A stretch of 58,864 nucleotides of DNA from Mucilaginibacter gilvus (GTDB taxonomy: Bacteria > Bacteroidota > Bacteroidia > Sphingobacteriales > Sphingobacteriaceae), in contig NZ_SBIW01000028.1 of assembly GCF_004054195.1 (NCBI RefSeq), forward strand, positions 1-58,864, in the 5' to 3' direction. The translations under genes and the position numbers were made by a program. Each line of letters begins with the position of its first letter. Position 1 is the first letter of the stretch. The notes below the pieces were generated by a model, which worked only from the letters and a program-made list of their open reading frames with translations, searched no databases and was not told where the DNA came from. This document shows, one piece after another, positions 51,986 through 58,864 of this stretch.

Positions 51986-52504
51986 CTACCCCCCCTTCCT
52001 CAACTTCGTTTGCTCCCGTAGCATCGCCCCGTAGTCCATTTTCCTTATCGCCGCGTTGATGGTTTTCGCTATCCGGTTCGCGCGGGTTTCTTCCGTTTTA
52101 GCATCGTTTATCCACTTGATAAAATACCCCTGGTGCGATTTAGTGATGCTGTTAAAGTAATCTGCCGCTTCGGGTTCAAAATCAAAACACTCCTGCAGGT
52201 CTTCGGGCACCGTCAGTTTAAAATCCGTGTCAAATTCCAGCCGCACCCTAAGCATCGCGCCCTTCTCTTTACGGATCCCTTTGCGGATCTCCTGCCGCAG
52301 GGCCATAATGTGTTTCCCTTCGCCAATAGGTATTAAACTCATACCCGCAATGGGCATTTCATCTAAAAATCCCCGCACCCTAAACGAGCGTTTATCGTTG
52401 GGTTTTAGCTCCGCCGCAATATCTGCGGGGATCTCTATGTAGGTCCAGCCGGTTTTATCGCCGTACTCGTTAAATTGTAAGATGATGGTAGTAAAATCAA
52501 CCAT
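51986..52504 (-). CDS. YdeI/OmpD-associated family protein with DUF1905
   Basis: A 172-aa cytosolic protein; the ATG at 52504 is preferred over 52531 because MVDFTTIILQFNEYGDKTGW begins the DUF1905 domain. Residues about 1-85 match DUF1905 (WTYIEIPADIAAELKPNDKR, RSFRVRGFLDEMPIAGMSLI), and 100-165 form a Bacteriocin-protection/YdeI-like region (VPEDLQECFDFEPEAADYFN, SHQGYFIKWINDAKTEETRA). The family is linked to resistance to bacteriocins or antimicrobial peptides, by weak evidence. Confidence 0.82.
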   Translation of the reverse strand: MVDFTTIILQFNEYGDKTGWTYIEIPADIAAELKPNDKRSFRVRGFLDEMPIAGMSLIPIGEGKHIMALRQEIRKGIRKEKGAMLRVRLEFDTDFKLTVPEDLQECFDFEPEAADYFNSITKSHQGYFIKWINDAKTEETRANRIAKTINAAIRKMDYGAMLREQTKLRKGG

Positions 52505-52572
52505 AGCCAAATATATACGATTGACACGCAAATGTTAAATGTTTGTTAAATGATAAATTTTAACACATGGGG

Positions 52573-52603
52573 TGTAACACTTCGCTCGCCGGGTGCATCT
52601 TAT
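52573..52603 (+). promoter_or_regulatory. Possible ECF-sigma-type promoter
   Basis: TGTAACA at 52573-52579 is followed after 16 bases by CATCTTAT at 52596-52603. TGTAAC and CGTCTTA-like boxes with this spacing occur at ECF-sigma promoters in Bacteroidota. No TAnnTTTG element is near. It lies 33 bases before the start of the NTF2-like gene. Confidence 0.4.
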
Positions 52604-52636
52604 GTATATAATATCAACCGAATAACTTAAAATATC

Positions 52637-53065
52637 ATGAAAAAATTAAAATCAATTATGCTGGGCTTAACCTTACTATTAGTATGCGGCGCAGTTAAAG
52701 CAAACCCAATCCCATCAAACGAAAACCTTACCGCTACCCACGCCATAAACACCTACGTAGATGCCATAACGCGTGGCAAATTAAACGGCCTTAACGAAGT
52801 GCTCGACCAGTCTGTAAAATTCAGCATGCTGCGCGGCACCAAAGTATTAAGCTTTGATAAAAAGCAAATGATGGAGTTTTTTAAAGGCGACAAAAACGTA
52901 GAGCAGACCTGCACCACCAGTACTGAGGTAGTAGAAAGCAATGCCGACGTAAAAGTGGTAAAAGTGGATATGAAATTCGACGGCTTTACCCGCAGCAATT
53001 ATGTAACCGTTGCAAACACCGGCGATGGCTGGAAAATAACCAACGTGTACAGCGTTTTTAAATAG
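52637..53065 (+). CDS. Exported NTF2-like (putative lumazine-binding) protein
   Basis: A 142-aa protein with a signal peptide (MKKLKSIMLGLTLLLVCGAV). The mature part ATHAINTYVDAITRGKLNGL followed by a DQSVKFSMLRGTKVLSFDKK strand pair and DGFTRSNYVTVANTGDGWKI matches the NTF2-like/lumazine-binding cone fold. Small NTF2 proteins bind ligands or act as simple hydrolases; none can be assigned. It is likely controlled by the ECF-like promoter. Confidence 0.8.
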   Translation: MKKLKSIMLGLTLLLVCGAVKANPIPSNENLTATHAINTYVDAITRGKLNGLNEVLDQSVKFSMLRGTKVLSFDKKQMMEFFKGDKNVEQTCTTSTEVVESNADVKVVKVDMKFDGFTRSNYVTVANTGDGWKITNVYSVFK

Positions 53066-53097
53066 TTTATTAGTTTAGTTTAGTGTTTAAGTGTGAG

Positions 53098-53119
53098 GCC
53101 TCCCGATGTATCGGGAGGC
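53098..53119 (+). terminator. Intrinsic terminator of the NTF2-like gene
   Basis: GCCTCCCGA pairs with TCGGGAGGC across a 4-base loop TGTA, followed by TTTCTTATTTT. It lies 5 bases before the end of the convergent SGNH hydrolase gene. Confidence 0.75.
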
Positions 53120-53123
53120 TTTC

Positions 53124-53783
53124 TTATTTTACGTAGGGCTGTAACACCGCCTGCCATTTATCATAACCGGTTTTGTTGAGGTGCAGCAGGTCGCCCTCAA
53201 ATAAGGATGAATCGGGCTGCATGGTGGTCGGCTTTAATATTACAGTAGCTACATCAATGTAATGCCCCTTCTTTTTGTCGCTTAAAAATGCCTTTATTTT
53301 GGTGTTGGCAATTTTCACTTCATCAAAATATTTGGCGCGACTCGGGCTTGGCTTTACCGCCATAAAATAAACTTCGGCCTTGGGTAGTTTGCGGCTCAGC
53401 ATAGCCCACAGCTTGGTGAACTCCTCTGCCACAAAAACGCCGGATTTACCCGCAGCAATATCATTCTCGCCTGCGTAAATAAAAACCTTTTTTGGTTGAT
53501 AAGGGAACAATATGTAAGGTGTATAGTAATCTACCAGCTGTTCCAAAGTACAACCACCTACGCCACGGCGAATGATGGCTTTATCGCTAAAACGCTGCTC
53601 AAGATCTGTCCATTTACGAATAGAGGAACTGCCGATAAACAGAATACCGTTTTTGGGCGGGAATTTTACGCTGTCTGCATGCTTAAAATCGCGGATCTCG
53701 TTATCAAAGGGGAAGCCGGTTTGCGCACGGGCGCTGATGCCTGCTGTAGCTAAAATAAACAGTACTATTATTCTTATTTTCAT
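53124..53783 (-). CDS. Exported SGNH/GDSL hydrolase
   Basis: A 219-aa protein with a signal peptide (MKIRIIVLFILATAGISARA). The SGNH blocks are IGSSSIRKW (Ser nucleophile, about 49-57), the Gly block (RRGVGGCTLEQL), YAGENDIAAGK and a terminal DLLHLNKTGYDKW with the Asp-His dyad. It is an esterase/lipase of the GDSL type, possibly acting on acyl or acetyl groups of glycans. Its ATG overlaps the cdd stop by four bases (ATGA), so it is translationally coupled to cdd. Confidence 0.88.
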   Translation of the reverse strand: MKIRIIVLFILATAGISARAQTGFPFDNEIRDFKHADSVKFPPKNGILFIGSSSIRKWTDLEQRFSDKAIIRRGVGGCTLEQLVDYYTPYILFPYQPKKVFIYAGENDIAAGKSGVFVAEEFTKLWAMLSRKLPKAEVYFMAVKPSPSRAKYFDEVKIANTKIKAFLSDKKKGHYIDVATVILKPTTMQPDSSLFEGDLLHLNKTGYDKWQAVLQPYVK

Positions 53784-54274
53784 ATTACTTGCGATAATCT
53801 TTCCTCGAAAAACATGAAGGGCATCAGGCTATGTACGCCGTCGATAACCCAAACCGGGCCATCTATACAATATAACAACATTTTAAACGGGCTGTTTTGG
53901 CGTTTTTCGCATTCGGCCATTACCTGCAGGCAGGCCCCGCACGATGTTACGGGTTTTAAAAGTTGAAAATCATCCGTTTTGGCGGTCACCGCCATGCTTA
54001 TAATAGGATCATCGGCGTGGCTGGTGCCCCAGTGGAACAGCGCCACACGTTCGGCACATAGGCCACTTGGATAGGCAACGTTCTCCTGGTTACTGGCATG
54101 GATCACTTTGCCGCTTTTTAGCAGCAAAGCCGCCCCCACCCTAAATTTTGAATACGGCGAATGCGAACTGGCCAAAGCGCTTACAGCTTCCAGGCAAAGG
54201 TTATGATCTTCATCGTTCAATTCCTCAACGGAATCGAACTCTTTAAAGGCTATTTTTATTTCGTGTTCTGTCAT
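53780..54274 (-). CDS. cdd: Cytidine deaminase
   Basis: A 164-aa zinc enzyme that converts cytidine and deoxycytidine to uridine and deoxyuridine in pyrimidine salvage. It shows NQENVAYPSGLCAERVALF with the zinc Cys and the catalytic Glu in CAER, and TSCGACLQVMAEC with the other two zinc cysteines. An N-terminal extension of about 20 residues is normal for Bacteroidota. Coupled to the SGNH gene by an ATGA overlap. Confidence 0.93.
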   Translation of the reverse strand: MTEHEIKIAFKEFDSVEELNDEDHNLCLEAVSALASSHSPYSKFRVGAALLLKSGKVIHASNQENVAYPSGLCAERVALFHWGTSHADDPIISMAVTAKTDDFQLLKPVTSCGACLQVMAECEKRQNSPFKMLLYCIDGPVWVIDGVHSLMPFMFFEERLSQVI

Positions 54275-54338
54275 GTGTATAACCCTTCTGAAAAAGGAGG
54301 GGATACAAGATAAGGGTTATTATTATAAAAAACAAAAA

Positions 54339-54362
54339 AGAGGCGCGAAGTATCGCGCCTCT
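54339..54362 (-). terminator. Intrinsic terminator of parE
   Basis: AGAGGCGCGA pairs with TCGCGCCTCT across a 4-base loop. Read leftward it is followed by a T-run (TTTTTGTTTTTT), 23 bases after the parE stop. Confidence 0.88.
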
Positions 54363-54384
54363 ACATTATATAATTTCCTCATAC

Positions 54385-56280
54385 CTAACTTGCCACCGGC
54401 AACTCCACGCTATCTAAATTTTCGGCAATCAGCGGGTTTACGCTTTCATCGTCTTTCTCTACCCGCAGGTTGTTTACAATATGCTGCTGGCGGGTTGGCG
54501 TATTTTTTCCCATAAAGTATTCCAGCAATGCCTTGATATTGGCATCCTTCAAAAATACAGGATCCAGGCGGATATCCTTACCGATGAACAGCCCGAACTC
54601 GTCCGGCGAGATCTCACCCAAACCTTTAAAGCGGGTTATCTCCGGCTTGTTGCCCAGTTTGGCAATTGCGTTGCGCCGCTCTTCGTCGCTATAGCAGTAA
54701 ATGGTTTCCTTTTTATTCCTAACCCTAAACAATGGTGTCTGCAAAATAGACACGTGGCCGGCCTTCACCAGGTCGGGGAAGAACTGCAGAAAGAAGGTCA
54801 TTAACAACAGGCGAATGTGCATCCCATCCACATCGGCATCAGTAGCTACCACAATGTTATTGTAGCGCAGGTTATCAATACCGTCCTCAATATTCAGCGC
54901 GTGCTGCAACAAGTTAAATTCCTCGTTCTCGTAAACCACTTTTTTGGTCAGTCCAAAACAGTTCAGCGGCTTACCTTTTAAGCTAAATACCGCCTGGGTT
55001 TGCACATCGCGCGATTTGGTGATACTTCCGCTCGCCGAATCACCCTCTGTAATAAACAGCGTGGTATCCTGCTTACGTTCGTGGTTATCGTCGAAATGGA
55101 TCTTGCAATCGCGTAGTTTACGGTTATGCAGCGATGCTTTTTTGGCGCGATCGTTAGCCAGTTTCTTGATGCCGGCAATATCCTTACGCTCTCGTTCAGA
55201 TTGTAGTATCCTTGCTTTCAATGCCTCGGCGGTTGCCGAATTTTTGTGCAGGTAGTTGTCCAGTTCGCGCTTTACAAAATCGCCAATGAAGGTACGTACT
55301 GACGGGCCATCCGGACCAACATTTTGCGAGCCCAGTTTGGTCTTTGTTTGCGATTCGAAAACCGGCTCCTGTACTTTTATCGCGATAGCTGCCACAATAG
55401 ACGCCCGGATATCTGCCGCATCGTAATCCTTATCATAAAACTCGCGGATGGTTTTTACCACAGCCTCGCGGAAGGCAGCCTGGTGGGTACCGCCCTGCGT
55501 AGTATTTTGCCCGTTCACAAAGGAATAATATTCCTCGCCGTAGGATTGGCCGTGCGTCATGGCTATTTCAATATCATGCCCTTTTAAATGAATGATAGGG
55601 TAACGCAGGTTTTCGGCATCGGCGTTACGCACCAACAGGTCGTACAGGCCGCGTTCCGACAAGTATTTTTTACCGTTGAAGTTTAGCGTAAGGCCCGAGT
55701 TTAGGAACACATAGTTCCATATCATGTTCTCCACAAACTCCGGGATAAACCGGTAATGGCGAAAAATGGTGTCATCGGGGATAAAATTGATGGCGGTACC
55801 ATTACGCTGCGAGGTTTCTTTTTCAGGCTCATCGCGCGTTAGCTCGCCCTTTTCAAATTCGGCAATTTTGGTGCGGCCGTCGCGGTAACTTTGTACGGTG
55901 AAGAAGTTGGAAAGCGCGTTAACCGCTTTGGTACCCACACCATTTAAGCCTACCGATTTTTGGAAGGCCTTACTGTCGTACTTACCACCTGTATTTATTT
56001 TAGATACGCAATCGATCACCTTTCCCAACGGAATACCGCGGCCATAATCGCGCACGGATACTTTATGGTCGCTCATGGTAACCTCTATCGTTCTGCCAGA
56101 TCCCATCACAAACTCATCTATCGAGTTATCCACGATCTCTTTAAGCAACACGTATACTCCATCGTCATAAGCAGAACCATCGCCCAGCTTACCGATGTAC
56201 ATACCGGGCCTTAGGCGTATATGTTCCTTCCAATCGAGCGAACGGATACTATCGTCATTATAATCTACATTCTCTGCCAT
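54385..56280 (-). CDS. parE: DNA topoisomerase IV subunit B
   Basis: A 631-aa ATPase subunit that pairs with ParC. It shows HIRLRPGMYIGKLGDGS, the GHKL ATP motif EIVDNSIDEF (Asn/Asp, about 48-57), VGLNGVGTKAVNALS, the TOPRIM glutamate in EGDSASGSITKSRD and the magnesium DADVDGMHIRLLL. The C-terminal GLGEISPDEFGLFIGKD completes the type IIA B subunit. A length of 631 aa (shorter than GyrB, about 650) and the ParC gene in the same region support ParE. Confidence 0.94.
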   Translation of the reverse strand: MAENVDYNDDSIRSLDWKEHIRLRPGMYIGKLGDGSAYDDGVYVLLKEIVDNSIDEFVMGSGRTIEVTMSDHKVSVRDYGRGIPLGKVIDCVSKINTGGKYDSKAFQKSVGLNGVGTKAVNALSNFFTVQSYRDGRTKIAEFEKGELTRDEPEKETSQRNGTAINFIPDDTIFRHYRFIPEFVENMIWNYVFLNSGLTLNFNGKKYLSERGLYDLLVRNADAENLRYPIIHLKGHDIEIAMTHGQSYGEEYYSFVNGQNTTQGGTHQAAFREAVVKTIREFYDKDYDAADIRASIVAAIAIKVQEPVFESQTKTKLGSQNVGPDGPSVRTFIGDFVKRELDNYLHKNSATAEALKARILQSERERKDIAGIKKLANDRAKKASLHNRKLRDCKIHFDDNHERKQDTTLFITEGDSASGSITKSRDVQTQAVFSLKGKPLNCFGLTKKVVYENEEFNLLQHALNIEDGIDNLRYNNIVVATDADVDGMHIRLLLMTFFLQFFPDLVKAGHVSILQTPLFRVRNKKETIYCYSDEERRNAIAKLGNKPEITRFKGLGEISPDEFGLFIGKDIRLDPVFLKDANIKALLEYFMGKNTPTRQQHIVNNLRVEKDDESVNPLIAENLDSVELPVAS

Positions 56281-56381
56281 ATCTTTCTAAAAAATTGGGA
56301 AACGAAACGCCCCGGTTGCAAAAATAAAGTTCCCACACTTAAATTGATATTTAAATATGCTAACTTATCAACATTGTAAAT

Positions 56382-57050
56382 TTAGGGCTTAAACTTTATG
56401 CAGTTACTGGCCCTATCCATGTCTTTAAAAAATTCGGGGCCTTTTTCATTGGCGAAACAAACCGCTATGATGGTACCTGTATGGTCTTTTTGTAACGTCA
56501 CCAGCAACGCGTATTTATAATGCTTGGTAACTGGCAGGTCAAGCAGGTTTAGCAAGTATGATCTGCCTGCATCCGCTTTGTACCGGGCGCATATTTTTTG
56601 GGGGATAGTGCGTGTAAAATAAGCAGCGTTATCACCTGTAAAAGCCAAAGCATGAGCCGTGCCAATGCCCAAATACAGCGAATCGGGGTTGGCCTGCATG
56701 GTTTCTTTATTGCCTAAAGTACGCTGGTATGCCGCGTAATTCTCCTTTTGCGATTTCACCTGGAACCAGATCTCAAAATCCTTACCAGGGAGTTGCATCG
56801 CGTAGTCGAAAGAAAAATCTTCGTTATCGGGTGCGGGGATTTCTTTAAATCCGGCCGGGAATTTAAAAATAACATTTGCCCGGGCTGTTATATCCAGAAA
56901 ATTCCTGAGTCGGGTGCTTCCATAAGCGGGTTTCTTTACAGCTACAATAAGTGGTTTTTTGGCGACGGGATGCTTTTTACCCTGTGCAATTGCAGGTGCA
57001 ATGCAAAACAACAACATACCGCTAAGTAATATTTGTTTAATTTGCTTCAA
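56382..57050 (-). CDS. Hypothetical exported protein
   Basis: A 222-aa protein with a signal peptide (MKQIKQILLSGMLLFCIAPA) followed by a basic segment (KKHPVAKKPLIVAVKKPAYG). The rest (RANVIFKFPAGFKEIPAPDN, DFEIWFQVKSQKENY, FTRTIPQKICARYKADAGRS) is predicted alpha/beta. No family recognised, but several Bacteroidota genomes carry similar exported proteins. It is separated from parE by 101 bases without any clear signal. Confidence 0.6.
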   Translation of the reverse strand: MKQIKQILLSGMLLFCIAPAIAQGKKHPVAKKPLIVAVKKPAYGSTRLRNFLDITARANVIFKFPAGFKEIPAPDNEDFSFDYAMQLPGKDFEIWFQVKSQKENYAAYQRTLGNKETMQANPDSLYLGIGTAHALAFTGDNAAYFTRTIPQKICARYKADAGRSYLLNLLDLPVTKHYKYALLVTLQKDHTGTIIAVCFANEKGPEFFKDMDRASNCIKFKP

Positions 57051-57156
57051 ATCCGTTCAATTAAGTAGGTAGTACAAAAAATCAACGAACGAATTTAACG
57101 GATTTAAAACAGTTTTTAAAATTAAAATATAAATTTAAAAAATAAACAATTAGATA

Positions 57157-58494
57157 ATGTCTATCAAACCAAGGCTTAGCCGTTTCGACCTTACGATGAT
57201 CGTGATAAGCCTGGTGATAGGCATGGGCATTTTTGGCACACCGAGCGATGTCGCCGTAAAAGCCGGCAACACCTGGATCTTCTTCGGTGCCTGGATCTTT
57301 GGCGGCCTGGTGAGCCTTTGCGGCGCTTTAACCTTTGCCGAAATAGGCGCGCGCTACCCCACTACCGGCGGCTTTTACAAAGTATTCTCTTATTGCTACC
57401 ACCCCGCTTTTGCCTTCATGATCAACTGGGTACTGGTGATCAGCAACGCGGCATCTGTAGCGGCTGTGGCCTTATTAGGTGCAGAATATATCAATCCCAT
57501 TTTATTGCCGGCGAGTATGCAAAACAGCATGGGGACAAAACTCACCACCATATTAACGGTACTGGTGCTTTACGGCATTAACTTTTTGGGGATAAAACTC
57601 AGCGCGCGCACCCAAAACGTGCTTACCATATTTAAGGCCGGGATGATAGTAGTGCTTTGCACCGCCATATTTAAAAGCGGTACTGTGCCTGCCCATGGAA
57701 TTGCAGCCACACCCCATAGCGGCAATGTGATCACCGCTTTTGGCTTAAGCCTGGTGGCTGTTTTTTTCACCTATACCGGTTATGCGCAAACCATCAACTT
57801 TGGCGGCGATATCATCAACCCAAAAAAGAATATCCCGAGATCTATATTCATCGGGATAGGTACTGTTATCACTTTATACCTCGCTATTAATTATGCCTAC
57901 TACGCGGTGCTGGGCATCGGCGGCTTACAGCAAACGCATACCCTTGCGGCAACTATGGCAGGGCTCATATTTGGCACCACCGGCTCTAAGATCACCTCCA
58001 TACTCATGTTTATATCGGTAGTGGCTTATGTAAACGTGAACATCCTATCCAGCCCGAGGGTTTATTATGCCATGGCCGAGGATGGTATTTTACCGCCGAT
58101 ATTTAAACGACTGAACCCAAAAACGCAGGTGCAGGAATTTGGCATGAGCTTTTTTGTGATAGCCATATTGGTGATCTTGTTTTTTGTAGGCTCCTTTAGC
58201 GATATGCTTAAATATGTGATGTTTTTTGAAACCATCGGTGTTTCGGTAGCCGCCGTTGCCATTTTTATGCTGCGCAAAAAAACCAGCGAGCTGGATACTA
58301 CGGACATATATACCATCAAATGGTTTCCCATAATAGTACCGCTGATCTTCATCCTCTCCTATTGGTTTGTAACTATCAACATCTTTATTTCTTTTAAAGA
58401 AAACCCATACGCGGCTTTGTTTTGTTTGGCGGCTTACGGGCTTGGGTTGGGTATCTATTATTTAAGCGTAAAAAAGCAGCGGGAAGCGGTTTAA
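57157..58494 (+). CDS. APC family amino-acid permease
   Basis: A 445-aa inner-membrane transporter with about 12 hydrophobic helices. GMGIFGTPSDVAVKAGNTWI (about 22-41) contains the GxG substrate-backbone motif of helix 1, and FAEIGARYPTTGGFY is the conserved loop of helix 2-3. Helix 6 reads FFTYTGYAQTINFGGDIINP. The protein resembles the basic amino acid/polyamine antiporter or APA family, but specificity cannot be read. It stands alone, followed by the nagB leader. Confidence 0.9.
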   Translation: MSIKPRLSRFDLTMIVISLVIGMGIFGTPSDVAVKAGNTWIFFGAWIFGGLVSLCGALTFAEIGARYPTTGGFYKVFSYCYHPAFAFMINWVLVISNAASVAAVALLGAEYINPILLPASMQNSMGTKLTTILTVLVLYGINFLGIKLSARTQNVLTIFKAGMIVVLCTAIFKSGTVPAHGIAATPHSGNVITAFGLSLVAVFFTYTGYAQTINFGGDIINPKKNIPRSIFIGIGTVITLYLAINYAYYAVLGIGGLQQTHTLAATMAGLIFGTTGSKITSILMFISVVAYVNVNILSSPRVYYAMAEDGILPPIFKRLNPKTQVQEFGMSFFVIAILVILFFVGSFSDMLKYVMFFETIGVSVAAVAIFMLRKKTSELDTTDIYTIKWFPIIVPLIFILSYWFVTINIFISFKENPYAALFCLAAYGLGLGIYYLSVKKQREAV

Positions 58495-58554
58495 AGCACC
58501 TTTTACCACAATTCATATTTTAAAATTAATCTTTTTAAATTATTTTAAAAAGTA

Positions 58555-58587
58555 TTTTGTTTTATCAAATTATCTTTAGTAAGTTTG
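58555..58587 (+). promoter_or_regulatory. Consensus promoter of the nagB leader RNA
   Basis: TTTTG at 58555-58559 and TAAGTTTG at 58580-58587, separated by 20 bases, match the TTG-N20-TAnnTTTG promoter exactly. Transcription would start near 58593, giving a leader of about 155 bases before the nagB ATG. Confidence 0.8.
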
Positions 58588-58593
58588 TGTCAA

Positions 58594-58701
58594 TGATGAG
58601 TTTAAGATCATTAAAAACTGCGTACTACTATTCCTCGTTGAGGGATTTAAATTTTATAGTTAATTGGTTGGTAAATCCTCACTTCGGTGAGGATTTTTTT
58701 T
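58594..58701 (+). ncRNA. nagB leader RNA with candidate attenuator
   Basis: Starting near the predicted transcription start the sequence has a 6-bp hairpin AATGAT/ATCATT, a second small hairpin (TTCCTC/GAGGGA), then a perfect 10-bp terminator stem AAATCCTCAC/GTGAGGATTT with a TTCG tetraloop and an 8-base T-run (58694-58701). GTTGAGGGATTT at 58637-58648 can pair with the terminator 5' arm, forming an antiterminator. It may regulate nagB by attenuation or be a stand-alone small RNA of about 108 bases. Confidence 0.55.
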
Positions 58702-58749
58702 ATGCCAAATTCCCGTTGCTAAACAAGATTAAATTATACAAGCATTTTT

Positions 58750-58864
58750 ATGGCAAGATTAAATTTACTGGAAGAGACCCGTTACGAGAAGCTGCCGGTG
58801 AGCGTATATGCGGACCAGAAGTCGGCATCGCTGGCGGTAGCAGCAAGGATAGCAAAACTCATTA
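58750..58864 (+). CDS. nagB: Glucosamine-6-phosphate deaminase, N-terminal part (cut by window end)
   Basis: Thirty-eight codons are visible: MARLNLLEETRYEKLPVSVY then ADQKSASLAVAARIAKLI. This matches the N-terminus of Bacteroidota NagB, which converts glucosamine 6-phosphate to fructose 6-phosphate and ammonia in amino-sugar use. The catalytic part is outside the window. It is preceded by a consensus promoter and a leader with an intrinsic terminator, so regulation at the RNA level is likely. Confidence 0.8.
   Translation, partial: MARLNLLEETRYEKLPVSVYADQKSASLAVAARIAKLI

Overview
The window reads as a chromosomal stretch of a Bacteroidota (Bacteroidetes) bacterium of the Sphingobacteriaceae type, such as Mucilaginibacter or Pedobacter. 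The evidence is the BshC bacillithiol enzyme, the rpmB-rpmG-DUF4295-ftsY-rimO block, LytTR two-component genes, many glycoside hydrolases with signal peptides, promoters of the TTG-N20-TAnnTTTG type, and almost no Shine-Dalgarno sequences. Genus is inferred from gene content; no 16S rRNA gene is present.

Bases 1-3.9 kb form an AT-rich accessory block. It holds the end of an IS21-like element that cuts off a restriction endonuclease gene, the adjoining C5-cytosine methyltransferase, a strong hairpin, a HUH (rolling-circle) replication initiator with a small partner ORF, an unrecognised 129-aa gene, and a tRNA-Ala(GGC) whose 3' end faces the block.

Bases 4.2-15.8 kb carry core metabolism: pckA and fbp (gluconeogenesis), a secreted GH13 glucosidase, an MFS exporter, three stress-like mini-proteins of which two are tandem paralogs, lpxB, surE, an acyltransferase-3 membrane protein and CsbD. 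Bases 15.8-25.3 kb hold a YoeB-type toxin-antitoxin pair, an alpha/beta hydrolase, acs, the conserved ribosomal/SRP/RimO operon and bshC. Bases 25.3-34.7 kb hold envelope proteins, a GH92 mannosidase, a malate/lactate dehydrogenase, a GH2 beta-galactosidase and a DoxX-like protein.

Bases 34.8-35.8 kb contain a cluster of palindromes followed by a membrane-anchored protein whose two halves are joined only by a -1 shift on an A7 run. Then come a LytTR response regulator and LytS-type kinase divergent from a large outer-membrane beta-barrel protein, an e(P4)-like acid phosphatase, a YncE/phosphoesterase fusion, an aldose epimerase, a GH35 beta-galactosidase, parC, several small proteins, cdd, parE, an APC permease, and finally a terminator-bearing leader RNA before the start of nagB (cut by the window end).

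The secreted hydrolases (GH13, GH92, GH2, GH35), aldose epimerase and nagB fit a glycan-degrading lifestyle, with pckA/fbp/acs covering growth on acetate and other non-sugar carbon. Intergenic spaces hold at least six families of imperfect palindromic repeats. No CRISPR array, rRNA gene, integrase or intact transposase is present. The points most worth following are the damaged restriction-modification locus with the HUH Rep, the A7 frameshift gene with its neighbouring palindromes, the nagB leader, the tandem 50-aa paralogs, and the recurrent spacing of TAnnTTTG elements 4-5 nt before start codons.
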